Origin: Pelagibius sp037652055
Lineage (GTDB): Bacteria; Pseudomonadota; Alphaproteobacteria; Kiloniellales; Kiloniellaceae
NCBI RefSeq assembly: GCF_037652055.1
Contig: NZ_JBBKAH010000002.1
Span: 124,001-188,000 of the forward strand
Length of the DNA stretch: 64,000 nt
Reading direction: 5' to 3'
Under the pieces are notes generated by a model. It was not told where the DNA came from. It did no database searches and saw only the letters and a program-made list of their open reading frames with translations. How positions within the stretch are numbered: position 1 is the stretch's first letter; every line of letters starts with the position of its first letter. This document shows, in pieces, positions 7,574-16,144 of the stretch. A program made the translations under genes and the position numbers.

Positions 7574-8854
7574 ATGTCCGCAGCCATCGAGACCTTTACC
7601 CGCCGTGAATCCGAAATCCGCAGCTACTGCCGCAGCTTTCCGACGGTCTTCGAACGCGCCCAGGGCGCCGAGTTGATCGCCGAGGACGGCCGTCGCTACA
7701 TCGATTTCCTGGCCGGCTGCTCGACGCTGAACTACGGGCACAACGACCCCGACATGAAGCTCGCCTTGGTCGACTACATCCTGCGCGACGGCGTCACTCA
7801 CGGCCTCGACATGTACACCGACGCCAAGGCCGCCTTCATCGAGGCCTTTGAGGAGATCATCCTGAAGCCGCGTGGCATGGACTACCGCCTGCAGTTTACC
7901 GGCCCGACCGGCGCCAACGCCGTCGAGGCCGCATTGAAGCTGGCGCGCAAGGTGACGGGCCGCCGCCAGGTTGTCGCCTTCACCAACGGCTTCCACGGCG
8001 TGACCCTGGGAGCGCTGGCCTGCACCGGCAACGGCTACCACCGCGGCGGCGCGGGCCTGCCGCTGGACGGCGTCATGCGGGTACCCTACGACGGTTACCT
8101 GGAGAACGACGCCGCCGACGGGGCGGGGGGCCTGGCGACGCTGGAGCAGATGCTGGACGATCCGTCCAGCGGCATGGAAGCGCCCGCCGCCTTCATCATC
8201 GAGACGGTCCAGGGCGAGGGCGGCCTCAACGTCGCCTCGGCCGAGTTCATGCGCCGCCTGGAAAAGCTGGCGCGCAAGCACAAGAGCCTCTTGATCGTCG
8301 ACGACATCCAAGCCGGCTGCGGACGCACCGGTAGCTTCTTCTCCTTCGAGGAGATGGATATTTCGCCAGACATCATCACCATGGCCAAGTCGCTGTCGGG
8401 CATGGGCCTGCCGTTCGCCATGGCGCTGCTGAAGCCGGAGCACGACATCTGGGGCCCGGCCGAGCACAACGGCACGTTCCGCGGCAACAACCACGCCTTC
8501 GTCACCGCCAGGGTGGCGCTGGAGAAGTTCTGGAAAGACGACGCCTTCGCCGAGAAGCTGCGCGCGAAGGGCGATCACTTGGGCAAACGCCTGGCCGAGA
8601 TCGCCGAGAAGCACGGCTATGCCACCAAGGGACGCGGCATGTTCCGGGGCATCGATGTGGGCGACGGCGAGACGGCCTCGGCGATCTGCGCCGCCTGCTT
8701 CGAGCGCGGGCTCATCATCGAGACTTCCGGCGCCCATGACGAGGTCGTGAAGGTGCTGGCCCCGCTGACCATCAAGCAGGAGCAGCTCGACGCCGGCCTC
8801 GACATCGTCGCCGAGGCCTTCGCCAAAATCCATCGCAAGGCCGCTGCCGCTTAA
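7574..8854 (+). CDS. ectB: Diaminobutyrate--2-oxoglutarate transaminase
   Basis: EctB is a 426-aa class III PLP aminotransferase that converts L-aspartate 4-semialdehyde to L-2,4-diaminobutyrate with glutamate as donor, the first committed step to ectoine. Visible markers are FTGPTGANAVEAALKLARKVTGR (PLP phosphate region), FTNGFHGVTLGAL, IVDDIQAGCGRTGSFFSFE, and the PLP lysine in MAKSLSGMGLPFA. Length is typical. It follows ectA after a 69-bp gap and is followed by ectC after 18 bp. Confidence 0.97.
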   Translation: MSAAIETFTRRESEIRSYCRSFPTVFERAQGAELIAEDGRRYIDFLAGCSTLNYGHNDPDMKLALVDYILRDGVTHGLDMYTDAKAAFIEAFEEIILKPRGMDYRLQFTGPTGANAVEAALKLARKVTGRRQVVAFTNGFHGVTLGALACTGNGYHRGGAGLPLDGVMRVPYDGYLENDAADGAGGLATLEQMLDDPSSGMEAPAAFIIETVQGEGGLNVASAEFMRRLEKLARKHKSLLIVDDIQAGCGRTGSFFSFEEMDISPDIITMAKSLSGMGLPFAMALLKPEHDIWGPAEHNGTFRGNNHAFVTARVALEKFWKDDAFAEKLRAKGDHLGKRLAEIAEKHGYATKGRGMFRGIDVGDGETASAICAACFERGLIIETSGAHDEVVKVLAPLTIKQEQLDAGLDIVAEAFAKIHRKAAAA

Positions 8855-8872
8855 CAGGAGTACGAAAGTAAA

Positions 8873-9268
8873 ATGATTGTCCGCGATTTGAAGGAAGCCC
8901 GGAACAGCGAGCGCCACGTCTTCTCGGAAGGGTGGGACAGCGTGCGCCTGCTGCTTAAGGGCGATCAGATGGGCTTCAGCTTCCACATTACCACGATCCA
9001 TGAGGGGGCGGAGCTGCAGATGCACTACAAGAACCACCTCGAATCGGTTTACTGCATCTCCGGCGAAGGCTCCATCGAAGACTGCGCCACAGGCGAGACT
9101 CACGCGATCCGCCCTGGCGTCATGTACGCCCTCGACAAGCACGACAAGCACGTGCTGCGCGGCAAGACCGAGATGGTCATGGCCTGTTGCTTCAACCCGC
9201 CGGTGACCGGCAAGGAAGTGCACGGGCCGGACGGCGCCTATGCGCTGGAAGTCGACGAGGTTGCCTGA
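8873..9268 (+). CDS. ectC: L-ectoine synthase
   Basis: EctC is a 131-aa cupin enzyme that closes N-gamma-acetyl-L-2,4-diaminobutyrate into ectoine by water elimination. The start MIVRDLKEARNSERHV, the cupin strand HYKNHLESVYCISGEGSIED and the C-terminal HVLRGKTEMVMACCFNPPVTG are family hallmarks. The metal-ligand positions of the cupin (Glu and Tyr of ESVYC, and His of KHVLRG) are present. Length is normal for the family. Confidence 0.96.
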   Translation: MIVRDLKEARNSERHVFSEGWDSVRLLLKGDQMGFSFHITTIHEGAELQMHYKNHLESVYCISGEGSIEDCATGETHAIRPGVMYALDKHDKHVLRGKTEMVMACCFNPPVTGKEVHGPDGAYALEVDEVA

Positions 9269-9342
9269 GCGGCAGCGCAGATAGCCTGAGCAACAGCGAG
9301 AGAGAGTGTGTGTCGAGTCGAAGCATTCGTTTTGAGGAGGAG

Positions 9343-10254
9343 ATGAGTTCTTTTGCGGACCCCTACCCATCCCGTGTCGATCCCGAGCCCCGGTGGCTGC
9401 CGCGCCTTGACCCCGTCGTCTGGAACGACAAGGTGCGCGCCGAAGGGCCGCTAACGCGGGGTCAGCTGGCGGACTACGAGCGGGATGGCTTTCTGTTTTT
9501 CCCAGGCCTGTTCCAGGAGTCGGAGATCGCGGCGCTTGTCGACGAGATGAACCGGCTGAGCCGCGACCCGGAGGTGCTTTCACGCGAAGGCAGCATTACC
9601 GAGCCGTCCAGCGGCGACCTGCGCACGGTGTTCGAGATCCACAAAGCGAGCGCGCTCTTCGCAAAGCTGGCGCAGGATCCGCGCGTGGCCGGCGCCGCAG
9701 AGCAGCTGCTCGGCGACGCCGTCTACGTCAGCCAGTCGCGGCTGAACTACAAGCCCGGGTTTCGTGCAAAGGAGTTCTACTGGCATAGCGATTTCGAGAC
9801 CTGGCACGTCGAGGACGGCATGCCGCGCATGCGCGCGCTCAGCATCTCGATCACGCTGACCGAGAACTACGCCTTCAACGGCCCCCTCATGGTAGTCCCG
9901 GGCTCGCACCGTTGGTTCGTCTCCTGCATCGGCGAAACGCCCGAAGATCACTATAAGACCTCGCTGAAGCGCCAGGACTACGGCGTTCCCGATGACGAGT
10001 CTCTAAGACGGCTGATCGCAGACGGCGGCGTGTTCAGCACCACCGGAAAAGCGGGCTCGGTGATTCTGTTCGACTGCAACATCATGCACGGCTCCAACAG
10101 CAACATCACGCCGTTCCCGCGCTCCAACGCTTTCTTCGCGTTCAACGCCATCAGCAATGCCGTGGGCGCACCTTTCGGCGGCTCGCAGCGGCGGCCGGAC
10201 TTCCTCTGCGAGCGGCAACCCTATCCTGTCCGGCCGACGCGGCGGGCAGCGTGA
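9343..10254 (+). CDS. ectD: Ectoine 5-hydroxylase
   Basis: EctD is a 303-aa Fe(II)/2-oxoglutarate dioxygenase that hydroxylates ectoine to 5-hydroxyectoine. The iron triad is visible as H148-x-D150 in FYWHSDFETWH and the distal H249 in IMHGSNSNITP; the ARSI-type PRMRALSISITLTEN and NGPLMVVPGSH blocks are also present. The ATG at 9343 has a strong GAGGAGGAG ribosome-binding site. An earlier in-frame GTG overlapping ectC is rejected. Its presence means the cell can make hydroxyectoine, often linked to heat or desiccation protection. Confidence 0.96.
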   Translation: MSSFADPYPSRVDPEPRWLPRLDPVVWNDKVRAEGPLTRGQLADYERDGFLFFPGLFQESEIAALVDEMNRLSRDPEVLSREGSITEPSSGDLRTVFEIHKASALFAKLAQDPRVAGAAEQLLGDAVYVSQSRLNYKPGFRAKEFYWHSDFETWHVEDGMPRMRALSISITLTENYAFNGPLMVVPGSHRWFVSCIGETPEDHYKTSLKRQDYGVPDDESLRRLIADGGVFSTTGKAGSVILFDCNIMHGSNSNITPFPRSNAFFAFNAISNAVGAPFGGSQRRPDFLCERQPYPVRPTRRAA

Positions 10255-10310
10255 CACGGCGTAAGGTCGGACAAAGCGCCGGCAAGATGAAACATAAAAA
10301 GAGGACAGCA

Positions 10311-11753
10311 ATGACCACCCTTAGCGTTCATAAGATCGGCGGCACCTCGATGTCCGCCGTCGACACCGTGGTCGACGATATCGTGCTCGGCGGACGGCAC
10401 GGCGAGGCCCTCTATAACCGGGTTTTCGTTGTCTCCGCTTACAGCGGCATGACCGATCTGCTGCTCGAACACAAGAAGACGGCCGAGCCCGGGGTCTACG
10501 CGCTCTATTCAGGCTCCGAAAGCGAGTGGGCCTGGGGCGATGCCCTGACGCGCACAGCTGCGGCGATGCGGGAGAAGAACCGCGCGGTGCTCGACGACCC
10601 GGCCGATGTCGCCGCAGCCGACCGCTTCGTCGAGGAGCGCATAGAGGGCGCACGCAGCTGTCTGCTCGATCTTCGGCGGCTCTGTTCGTTCGGCCACTTC
10701 AAGCTGCCTGAGCATCTGATGACGGTGCGCGAGCTGTTGAGCGGGCTGGGCGAGGCACACAGCGCGCACAACCTGATGCTGCGCCTCAGGCGCTCCGGCA
10801 TCGATGCCGTGTTCGTCGATCTCACCGGCTGGCGCGGCAGCGAGAGCGTCAGTCTGGAGCGCCGCATCGAGGAGGCCTTCGAGCCCATCGACCTCACCCG
10901 CCAGCTGCCGATCGTCACCGGCTATGCACAGTGCGAGGAGGGTCTGGTCAAGCTCTACGGGCGCGGCTACAGCGAACTCACCTTCTCGCGCATTGCCGTG
11001 CACCTGGGCGCCGCGGAAGCGGTGATCCACAAGGAGTTCCACCTTTCCTCCGCCGACCCGAAACTGGTCGGCGCCGAAGTGGTGAAGCAGATCGCAGAAA
11101 CCAACTACGACGTCGCCGACCAGCTTTCCAACATGGGTATGGAGGCGATCCACCCCAGCGCCGCCAAGGGCCTGCGCCAGGCGCGCATCCCGCTGCGCAT
11201 CAAGAACACCTTCGAGCCGCTGGACCCCGGCGCTGTGATCCGCGGCGATCTCGAGGCTGCCGACCCGGCGGTGGAGATGGTCACCGGCCTCAAAGGCGTC
11301 TTCGCCTTCGAGTTCTTCGAACAGGACATGGTCGGTGTGAAAGGCTTTGACGCGGCGATCCTCGAGGTGCTGCAGCGCCACAAGGCGCGCATCGTCTCGA
11401 AGACATCCAACGCCAACACCATCACCCATTTCCTCAAAGGCTCCGCCAAGGCGGTGAAGCGGGTCGAGGAGGACCTCACCCGGCGCTTCCCCTCGGCATC
11501 CATCGCCTCGCGCAATGTCGCGGTGGTCGCTGTAATCGGCCGCGACCTGCGCCTGCGCGGCCTCGGCGCACGGGTCCTCACCGCACTCGCCGAGGCGGGC
11601 ATCGAGCCCTTGGGCTTCAACGATCCCCTGCGCAAGGTCGACATGCAGGTGATCGTCGACGAGGCTGACCACGATGCCAGCATCCGTGCCCTGCACAAGG
11701 CGCTGATCGAGCGTTCCGCCGAGGCCGCGCCGTCGCTGGTCGCCGCGGCCTGA
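10311..11753 (+). CDS. ask: Ectoine-specific aspartate kinase
   Basis: This 480-aa aspartokinase of the Ask_Ect type phosphorylates aspartate, feeding aspartate semialdehyde to EctB. The kinase core begins VHKIGGTSMSAVDTV and includes GYAQCEEGLVKLYGRGYSELTFSRIA; the C-terminal third holds two ACT-like units (VKGFDAAILEVLQRHKARIVSKTS and VAVIGRDLRLRGLGARVLTAL). The ATG at 10311 has GAGGA eight bases upstream; a GTG at 10251 is an in-frame alternative. Such dedicated enzymes at the end of ect operons are thought to escape feedback inhibition by lysine and threonine. Confidence 0.93.
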   Translation: MTTLSVHKIGGTSMSAVDTVVDDIVLGGRHGEALYNRVFVVSAYSGMTDLLLEHKKTAEPGVYALYSGSESEWAWGDALTRTAAAMREKNRAVLDDPADVAAADRFVEERIEGARSCLLDLRRLCSFGHFKLPEHLMTVRELLSGLGEAHSAHNLMLRLRRSGIDAVFVDLTGWRGSESVSLERRIEEAFEPIDLTRQLPIVTGYAQCEEGLVKLYGRGYSELTFSRIAVHLGAAEAVIHKEFHLSSADPKLVGAEVVKQIAETNYDVADQLSNMGMEAIHPSAAKGLRQARIPLRIKNTFEPLDPGAVIRGDLEAADPAVEMVTGLKGVFAFEFFEQDMVGVKGFDAAILEVLQRHKARIVSKTSNANTITHFLKGSAKAVKRVEEDLTRRFPSASIASRNVAVVAVIGRDLRLRGLGARVLTALAEAGIEPLGFNDPLRKVDMQVIVDEADHDASIRALHKALIERSAEAAPSLVAAA

Positions 11754-11846
11754 ATGACGGGTTGATTGCCGGGACGTTTGCCCAAATCGGCACAGTTTGG
11801 CTAAAGTCGCGCCCAGCGGACGAACTTTATGGAAGCGAGGCGCGCG

Positions 11847-12284
11847 ATGACCGACAGCTTGGAACCCAGTCGCTTGGATCGGGCGGAGCTGATCTCCCTG
11901 CTCGAAACCCTGGGCAGCGAGAACGACGAGGAAGTGCTGGCCGCCGCGCGCGTGCTCGATACCAAGGTGAGCGCCGCCGGCACCTCGTGGAACGTGCTGC
12001 TGGCCGCCGGCCGCGGCGTTGAGGCTGACCCGGCGGATGAGGACGCGCACGATGACGACGGCGGCGAAGAGGATGCGCCCGCCGTCTCCGCCGGCCTGCC
12101 CGCCGACACGGAGGCGAAGAACGCCGAGACCCTTGCTCTCATCGGCCGGCTGCTGGGCCGCGGCGGCCACTCCGAGGCGTTCCGCGAGGAATTGGAAGGC
12201 TACAAGGCCGACATCGCCGCCGGCGAGATGACCGACGCCGATCACAGTTACGTCCGGGCGCTCTACAAGCGCCTGACGGGCTGA
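11847..12284 (+). CDS. Hypothetical acidic protein
   Basis: This is a 145-aa acidic soluble protein (from ATG 11847, with GAGG seven bases upstream; ATG 11829 is an alternative). It has two helical ends joined by a low-complexity Asp/Glu/Ala linker around residues 55-85. The C-terminal half, ETLALIGRLLGRGGHSEAFREELEGYKADIAAGEMTDADHSYVRALYKRL, looks like a small helical bundle. I do not recognise it. It lies 93 bp past ask and 16 bp before a flavodoxin-like gene, so it may be read with either. Confidence 0.6.
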   Translation: MTDSLEPSRLDRAELISLLETLGSENDEEVLAAARVLDTKVSAAGTSWNVLLAAGRGVEADPADEDAHDDDGGEEDAPAVSAGLPADTEAKNAETLALIGRLLGRGGHSEAFREELEGYKADIAAGEMTDADHSYVRALYKRLTG

Positions 12285-12300
12285 ACGGCCCGGCGGACCG

Positions 12301-12783
12301 ATGGCCGGCGCGCCGCGGGCGGAAAAGCGGCTGCTGATCGTCGCCCACGTCCCGTCGCCTAACACCACGCGCTTGCGCGACGCGGCGCTGGAAGGGGCCC
12401 GTGCACCGGAGATAGCGGGTGTCGAGACCCGCGCCCTCACCCCCTTCGAGACCGAGCCGGACGACGTGCTGGCGGCCGACGCCCTCCTGATCGGCACCAC
12501 CGAGAACCTCGGCTATATGAGCGGCGCGCTGAAGGACTTCTTCGACCGCTGCTACTATCCCGTGCTGGAGAAAACCGAGGGGCTGCCCTATGCGCTCTAC
12601 ATCCGCGCGGGCCACGACGGCACCGGCACCCGGCGTGCCGTCGAGAGCATCGCCACCGGCCTCAAGTGGCGGGCGGTGCAGGCACCGCTGATCTGTCGCG
12701 GCGAGTGGCAGGAGCATTTCGTCGACGACTGCCGCGAGCTCGGCATGGCCATGGCCGCCGGCCTGGAGGCTGGGATTTTCTGA
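12301..12783 (+). CDS. Flavodoxin-fold protein
   Basis: This is a 160-aa flavodoxin/NADPH-dependent FMN reductase-like protein. The phosphate-binding loop is AHVPSPNTTRLRDAA at the N-terminus, and a GTTENLGYMSGALKDFFDRCYYP block matches the FMN ring region of flavodoxin-family proteins. The C-terminal part carries RAGHDGTGTRRAVESIATGLKW. It probably carries electrons or reduces quinones, but the partner cannot be deduced. It follows the acidic hypothetical gene closely and converges on an HxlR-type regulator. Confidence 0.8.
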   Translation: MAGAPRAEKRLLIVAHVPSPNTTRLRDAALEGARAPEIAGVETRALTPFETEPDDVLAADALLIGTTENLGYMSGALKDFFDRCYYPVLEKTEGLPYALYIRAGHDGTGTRRAVESIATGLKWRAVQAPLICRGEWQEHFVDDCRELGMAMAAGLEAGIF

Positions 12784-12795
12784 CCACCAACGCCG

Positions 12796-13494
12796 TCAGG
12801 CGACCATGCGCTCGACCTTGGCGAAGGGGCTGAGCCGCAGCCACTTCTGCAGGGCGTCCTCCAGCGCGCGGCTGCCGGTCAGCACCATCTGGCCACTGTC
12901 CTTGGCCGCGGCGGCCGTCTTGTAGCCCATCCAGATCTCCGTCATGGTCCGCAGGTCGGTCGCCACGTAGAGGTCCACCTCGAAGCCCGGATCGACCGAG
13001 CAGAGATCGACCGCCGCGCCGGGCTCCACCACCAGCCACCAGTCGCGCCGTGCCGCCGGCTGGTCGCTGAAGCTCACCTCGATGGTGCTGCGGCGCTGCG
13101 GCATCGGCGTCGGATCGATGTTGCGCCGCATGTCCCACATCAGAAGCTGCGGGTCGAGCTTCTGCAGCGAAGCTTCCGATTCGACCCAGCGCTGGCCCCA
13201 GATGCCCATGGCCTCGATGACCGGCTTGAGGTCGCGCCCCGCCGCGGTCAATCGGTATTCATGCCCCTCGCCGTCGCCGGGCCGGCGGACGCGCTCCAGC
13301 ACGCCGGCGTCCTCCAGGTCGCGCAGGCGCTTGGTCAGCAGCGCCGGCGACATTCGCGGCACACCGCGGCGCAGCTCGTTGAAGCGGGTCGAGCCGGCGA
13401 TGAGCTCACGCAGCAGGACGACGGTCCAGCGGGTGCAGAGGATCTCCGCCGCCATGGCGACGGGACAGAACTGTTTGTAGCTGCCTTCGGTCAT
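12796..13494 (-). CDS. HxlR-family transcriptional regulator with C-terminal extension
   Basis: This is a 232-aa regulator. Residues 10-100 form an HxlR winged helix: CPVAMAAEILCTRWTVVLLRELIAGSTRFNELRRGVPRMSPALLTKRLRDLEDAGV. Residues about 125-230 form a second domain, with WWLVVEPGAAVDLCSVDPGFEVDLYVATDLRTMTEIWMGY, which looks like an SCP2-type lipid-binding fold seen in longer HxlR proteins. The target is unknown. It is convergent with the flavodoxin-like gene and not clearly in an operon. Confidence 0.85.
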   Translation of the reverse strand: MTEGSYKQFCPVAMAAEILCTRWTVVLLRELIAGSTRFNELRRGVPRMSPALLTKRLRDLEDAGVLERVRRPGDGEGHEYRLTAAGRDLKPVIEAMGIWGQRWVESEASLQKLDPQLLMWDMRRNIDPTPMPQRRSTIEVSFSDQPAARRDWWLVVEPGAAVDLCSVDPGFEVDLYVATDLRTMTEIWMGYKTAAAAKDSGQMVLTGSRALEDALQKWLRLSPFAKVERMVA

Positions 13495-13647
13495 TGGACA
13501 CTCCCGGTCACGGCCCCCACGAGCGCACGAGCCTGCCGGACTCTAGGCCGGGAGAGCTGAGGGCGACCAGTACATAAAGTGTACCAATTGTAGCCGTCGC
13601 CCGGCCCGCGACGGGTGCGCGGGGCCGGGCGGCTGCCGCCTGCCGGA

Positions 13648-14397
13648 TCAGCTGCCGGTCAGGGTGGTACCGAGGAAATCCTGGAAGGCGTCCCACGACT
13701 GCTGGTCGGCGACCTCGCGGTAGGCCTGCGAGCCGAACACCGTGAACGCGTGCGGCGCACCGGAGTAGACCTCGATCTCGTAGGTGAGCCCCGCGGCCTC
13801 CAGTTCCTTCGACAGTGCCGCAACGTCGTCCATTGTAATGGCGCTGTCGGCGCCGCCATGGGCGATCAGCAGCGGCGGCGTGTCGGCCGGGTAGCTCTGT
13901 CCTTCCGGCGTCGAAAGTCCACCGTGGAATGTCGCGTAGCCTGCGACGCCCTTGGCCTGGCCGGAGCGCGCCATTTCCAGCGTCGCGGCGCCGCCGAAGC
14001 AGTACCCCATGACCACCGCCGGGGCGCTGCTCAGCTTGCGCGCCTCGGCAAGGCCGCCCAGCAGCCGGCTGCGCATCGCCTCCCGATCACTGTAGAGCTT
14101 GCCTGTTTCGGCCCGCTTGGCGTCGGTCGTCTCCGGCCGGTTGCCCTGGCCGAAGAGGTCGACGGCAAAGGCGTCGTAGCCCATCTCGGCCAGCATCTCG
14201 GCGCGCTTTTCCTCGTACTCGGTGAGGCCGTCCCAATCGTGGATGATCAGCACCAGGCCCTTGGACGTCCCCTTGGCCGGCGCGCTGTAGCCCTCGTAGT
14301 TGCCGCCTTCGACGGTATAGACGACCGTCTCGCCGGCCACTGCAGCGACCGGCAGCAGTGCCGCCCCGAAAGCCAATCCCAGAACTGCAAGCCTCAT
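13648..14397 (-). CDS. Exported dienelactone hydrolase-family protein
   Basis: This 249-aa alpha/beta hydrolase has a cleavable signal peptide (MRLAVLGLAFGAALLPVAAVAG, cut near residue 22), so it is likely periplasmic. The nucleophile is Cys in the GYCFGG elbow, followed by an Asp region (HGGADSAIT) and the catalytic His in GAPHAFTVF, as in carboxymethylenebutenolidase-like enzymes. The ATG at 14397 is preferred because it starts directly at the signal peptide. Substrate unknown. Confidence 0.87.
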   Translation of the reverse strand: MRLAVLGLAFGAALLPVAAVAGETVVYTVEGGNYEGYSAPAKGTSKGLVLIIHDWDGLTEYEEKRAEMLAEMGYDAFAVDLFGQGNRPETTDAKRAETGKLYSDREAMRSRLLGGLAEARKLSSAPAVVMGYCFGGAATLEMARSGQAKGVAGYATFHGGLSTPEGQSYPADTPPLLIAHGGADSAITMDDVAALSKELEAAGLTYEIEVYSGAPHAFTVFGSQAYREVADQQSWDAFQDFLGTTLTGS

Positions 14398-14506
14398 GTC
14401 CGCTCTCCCTCTTTCTGGTGGAGTGATTTCGCGACACAAGATAGAGCGCGGCGCGGAAATGTTAAGTCCGCAAGGCGTCGCCCCGAGACCGCCTGCGCAA
14501 AACAAA

Positions 14507-14532
14507 AAGGGCCGTCCGGCAGGACGGCCCTT
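14507..14532 (-). terminator. Phasin-gene terminator
   Basis: A perfect 11-bp stem (14507-14517 with 14522-14532) with a 4-nt loop lies 54 bp past the phasin stop. On the minus strand it is followed by a T-rich tract (complement of 14501-14508). Confidence 0.85.
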
Positions 14533-14585
14533 CTAGGCTAGCAACAGGGTACTTTTCGGAGGAAATAACTCCGCGACGAAGCGGC

Positions 14586-15092
14586 TTACTTCTTCTTCGC
14601 GGTCTTCTTGATCTCGCCGGTGATCTCGCCGAAGCTCTCGCTCACGCGGGTCGACAGCAGATCGGCGGCTTCCACGTTGGACTTGCTGGCCATCTCGGTC
14701 AGCTCGCGCAGGTTGGCGACGGCGGCCTCGTAGGCCTCCTTGGCCAGTTCAGCCTGCTTGGCGAACTTGTCCTGCGGGGTCTCGGCGGAATTCAGCTCGG
14801 ACAGCGCCTTGGAGGCGTCCTCGACGCCCTTGCGCAGGATCTCGGCCTGACGGCGGATCACCGCCTGGGCGCCTTCCAGAGCAATCTTGTTGGCGGAGGC
14901 GAAGGCCTCGAGGTTGCGCTTCTGGTACTCGACCAGAGCCTGGGCGTCGAGGCCCGGCATCTTGAACTGGTCGGCCATCTTGGTGAAATCGAACTTTTCC
15001 CACTGCTCGGTGAGCTTGCTGGGATCCATGAAAGTGGCGAAGTCGAACTTGGAGAACTCGCCGTTCAGAAACGGGTTACCGGAAACAGCCAT
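14586..15092 (-). CDS. Phasin family protein
   Basis: This is a 168-aa, almost wholly helical, amphipathic protein of the phasin_2 type that coats polyhydroxyalkanoate granules. Markers are the NPFLNGEFSKFDFATFMDPSKL opening, the EYQKRNLEAFASANKIALEGAQAVIRRQAEIL core and the Lys-rich tail ITGEIKKTAKKK. It stands alone with its own terminator and an elaborate promoter. That suggests tight control by granule state, as known for phasins under PhaR. No other PHA genes are in the window. Confidence 0.9.
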   Translation of the reverse strand: MAVSGNPFLNGEFSKFDFATFMDPSKLTEQWEKFDFTKMADQFKMPGLDAQALVEYQKRNLEAFASANKIALEGAQAVIRRQAEILRKGVEDASKALSELNSAETPQDKFAKQAELAKEAYEAAVANLRELTEMASKSNVEAADLLSTRVSESFGEITGEIKKTAKKK

Positions 15093-15162
15093 GACTTGGG
15101 CTCCTCATCCCTAGCGGGGGTCTCCCGCGGTAAAATGGGCGGGGGGTTCCCCGCAGAAAATG

Positions 15163-15241
15163 TTGCACCGCACAAAAGTCGGCGTGACCGTGATATAGGC
15201 CACCGTTCGTACGCCGTCAAGGATTTTATTGCACTGCACAA
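15163..15241 (-). promoter_or_regulatory. Phasin promoter bracketed by two operators
   Basis: On the minus strand a -35 TTGACG (15215-15220) and -10 TATATC (15192-15197) are separated by exactly 17 bp. A 13-bp motif TTGTGCAGTGCAA (15229-15241) lies just upstream of the -35. A near-identical TTGTGCGGTGCAA (15163-15175) lies just after the predicted start near 15185. The two differ at one base and are 66 bp apart. TGC-rich operators are what PhaR-type repressors use; that assignment is inference. Confidence 0.7.
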
Positions 15242-15376
15242 TGAATTTTTCCTAGGCAAACCAACGAGTCGCGGGCCCTGGCGCGTGCAGTTGCGAAATT
15301 CCTTAACCATAAGAGGGACTTGGAACCGGGACCCGCCGGGCCGGCGAATCGCCCAAACGGCGGCTCTGCCGGCTGC

Positions 15377-16057
15377 TCAGGCGGCCGCGTGGCCGGAACG
15401 GTCGCGGCCCGGCCGGTAGCTCTTGAGGCGCCCCACCAGGTTGTCGATGCGGGACAACTGCTTGTCGAGGTGCGCCATGGTGGCGGCCATATCCTCGCTG
15501 TCGTCGCGCAGCCACACCCGGACCGTGGAGAGGTAAATCGCCGCAAGCCCCTTTACCCGCAGCACGCCGCGGCATCCTGTGGTCGAGAAGCCCGCGGCCT
15601 CCAGGGTGGCGGCCATGGACCGGCCGAGACGGCCGAGGCCGCAGCAGGCGGCCAGCGGGTCGCGCAGCTGGTCCTGCAGGATGACGCCCAGCGCCTCCTT
15701 GTAGGGCTGCAGGGCGTCGAAGCGCCGCATCACCATGTCGAACAGGCGGTCGCGGGCGGGGCTGTCGAGCCCCTCGCTGCCTTCGGCCAGCATCTGCGCA
15801 TCGACCTCCCGCGAGAAGCCGTCGAGGATCGCCTGCTTAGAGGGAAACAACGGGTAAACCTCGGACAGCGGCAGGCCGGCCGCCTCGGCGATTTCCGCCA
15901 GGGACAGATCGCGCCAGCCTTGCTCCAGCGCCAGGGCGAAGGCGGCGTCGATAACCTGCCGGCGCGGCTCTCCGGCAGCCTTGGCGCCGGCCTTGCCCGC
16001 AGCCTTTTTGCCGGCAGACTTCTTGGAGGACTTAGGGTTCGTGGGTTTCTTCACCAT
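15377..16057 (-). CDS. COQ9/TetR-like protein
   Basis: This is a 226-aa protein with a Lys/Ala-rich N-terminal tail (residues 1-30). A TetR-type helix-turn-helix region follows (LSLAEIAEAAGLPLSEVYPLFPSKQAILDGF), then a helical core ending in RVWLRDDSEDMAATMAHLDKQLSRIDNLV, which resembles the C-terminus of COQ9. COQ9 proteins are TetR-fold lipid binders needed for ubiquinone synthesis. The intact helix-turn-helix leaves open whether this is a regulator or a COQ9 homologue. Transcription runs toward the phasin gene. Confidence 0.65.
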   Translation of the reverse strand: MVKKPTNPKSSKKSAGKKAAGKAGAKAAGEPRRQVIDAAFALALEQGWRDLSLAEIAEAAGLPLSEVYPLFPSKQAILDGFSREVDAQMLAEGSEGLDSPARDRLFDMVMRRFDALQPYKEALGVILQDQLRDPLAACCGLGRLGRSMAATLEAAGFSTTGCRGVLRVKGLAAIYLSTVRVWLRDDSEDMAATMAHLDKQLSRIDNLVGRLKSYRPGRDRSGHAAA

Positions 16058-16144
16058 GTCGGACGTTCCTCCTTAGCCTCTTAACGTAGGGCGCCGGCCC
16101 GGCCCTGTGAAGCCCGCGCCTTCCCCGGCAGGCCTATCGCGTCT

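Noticed and set aside
6947..9583. An 878-codon minus-strand frame across ectABC
   Set aside because: It lies fully opposite three recognised genes and contains no family motif; a codon-bias artefact.
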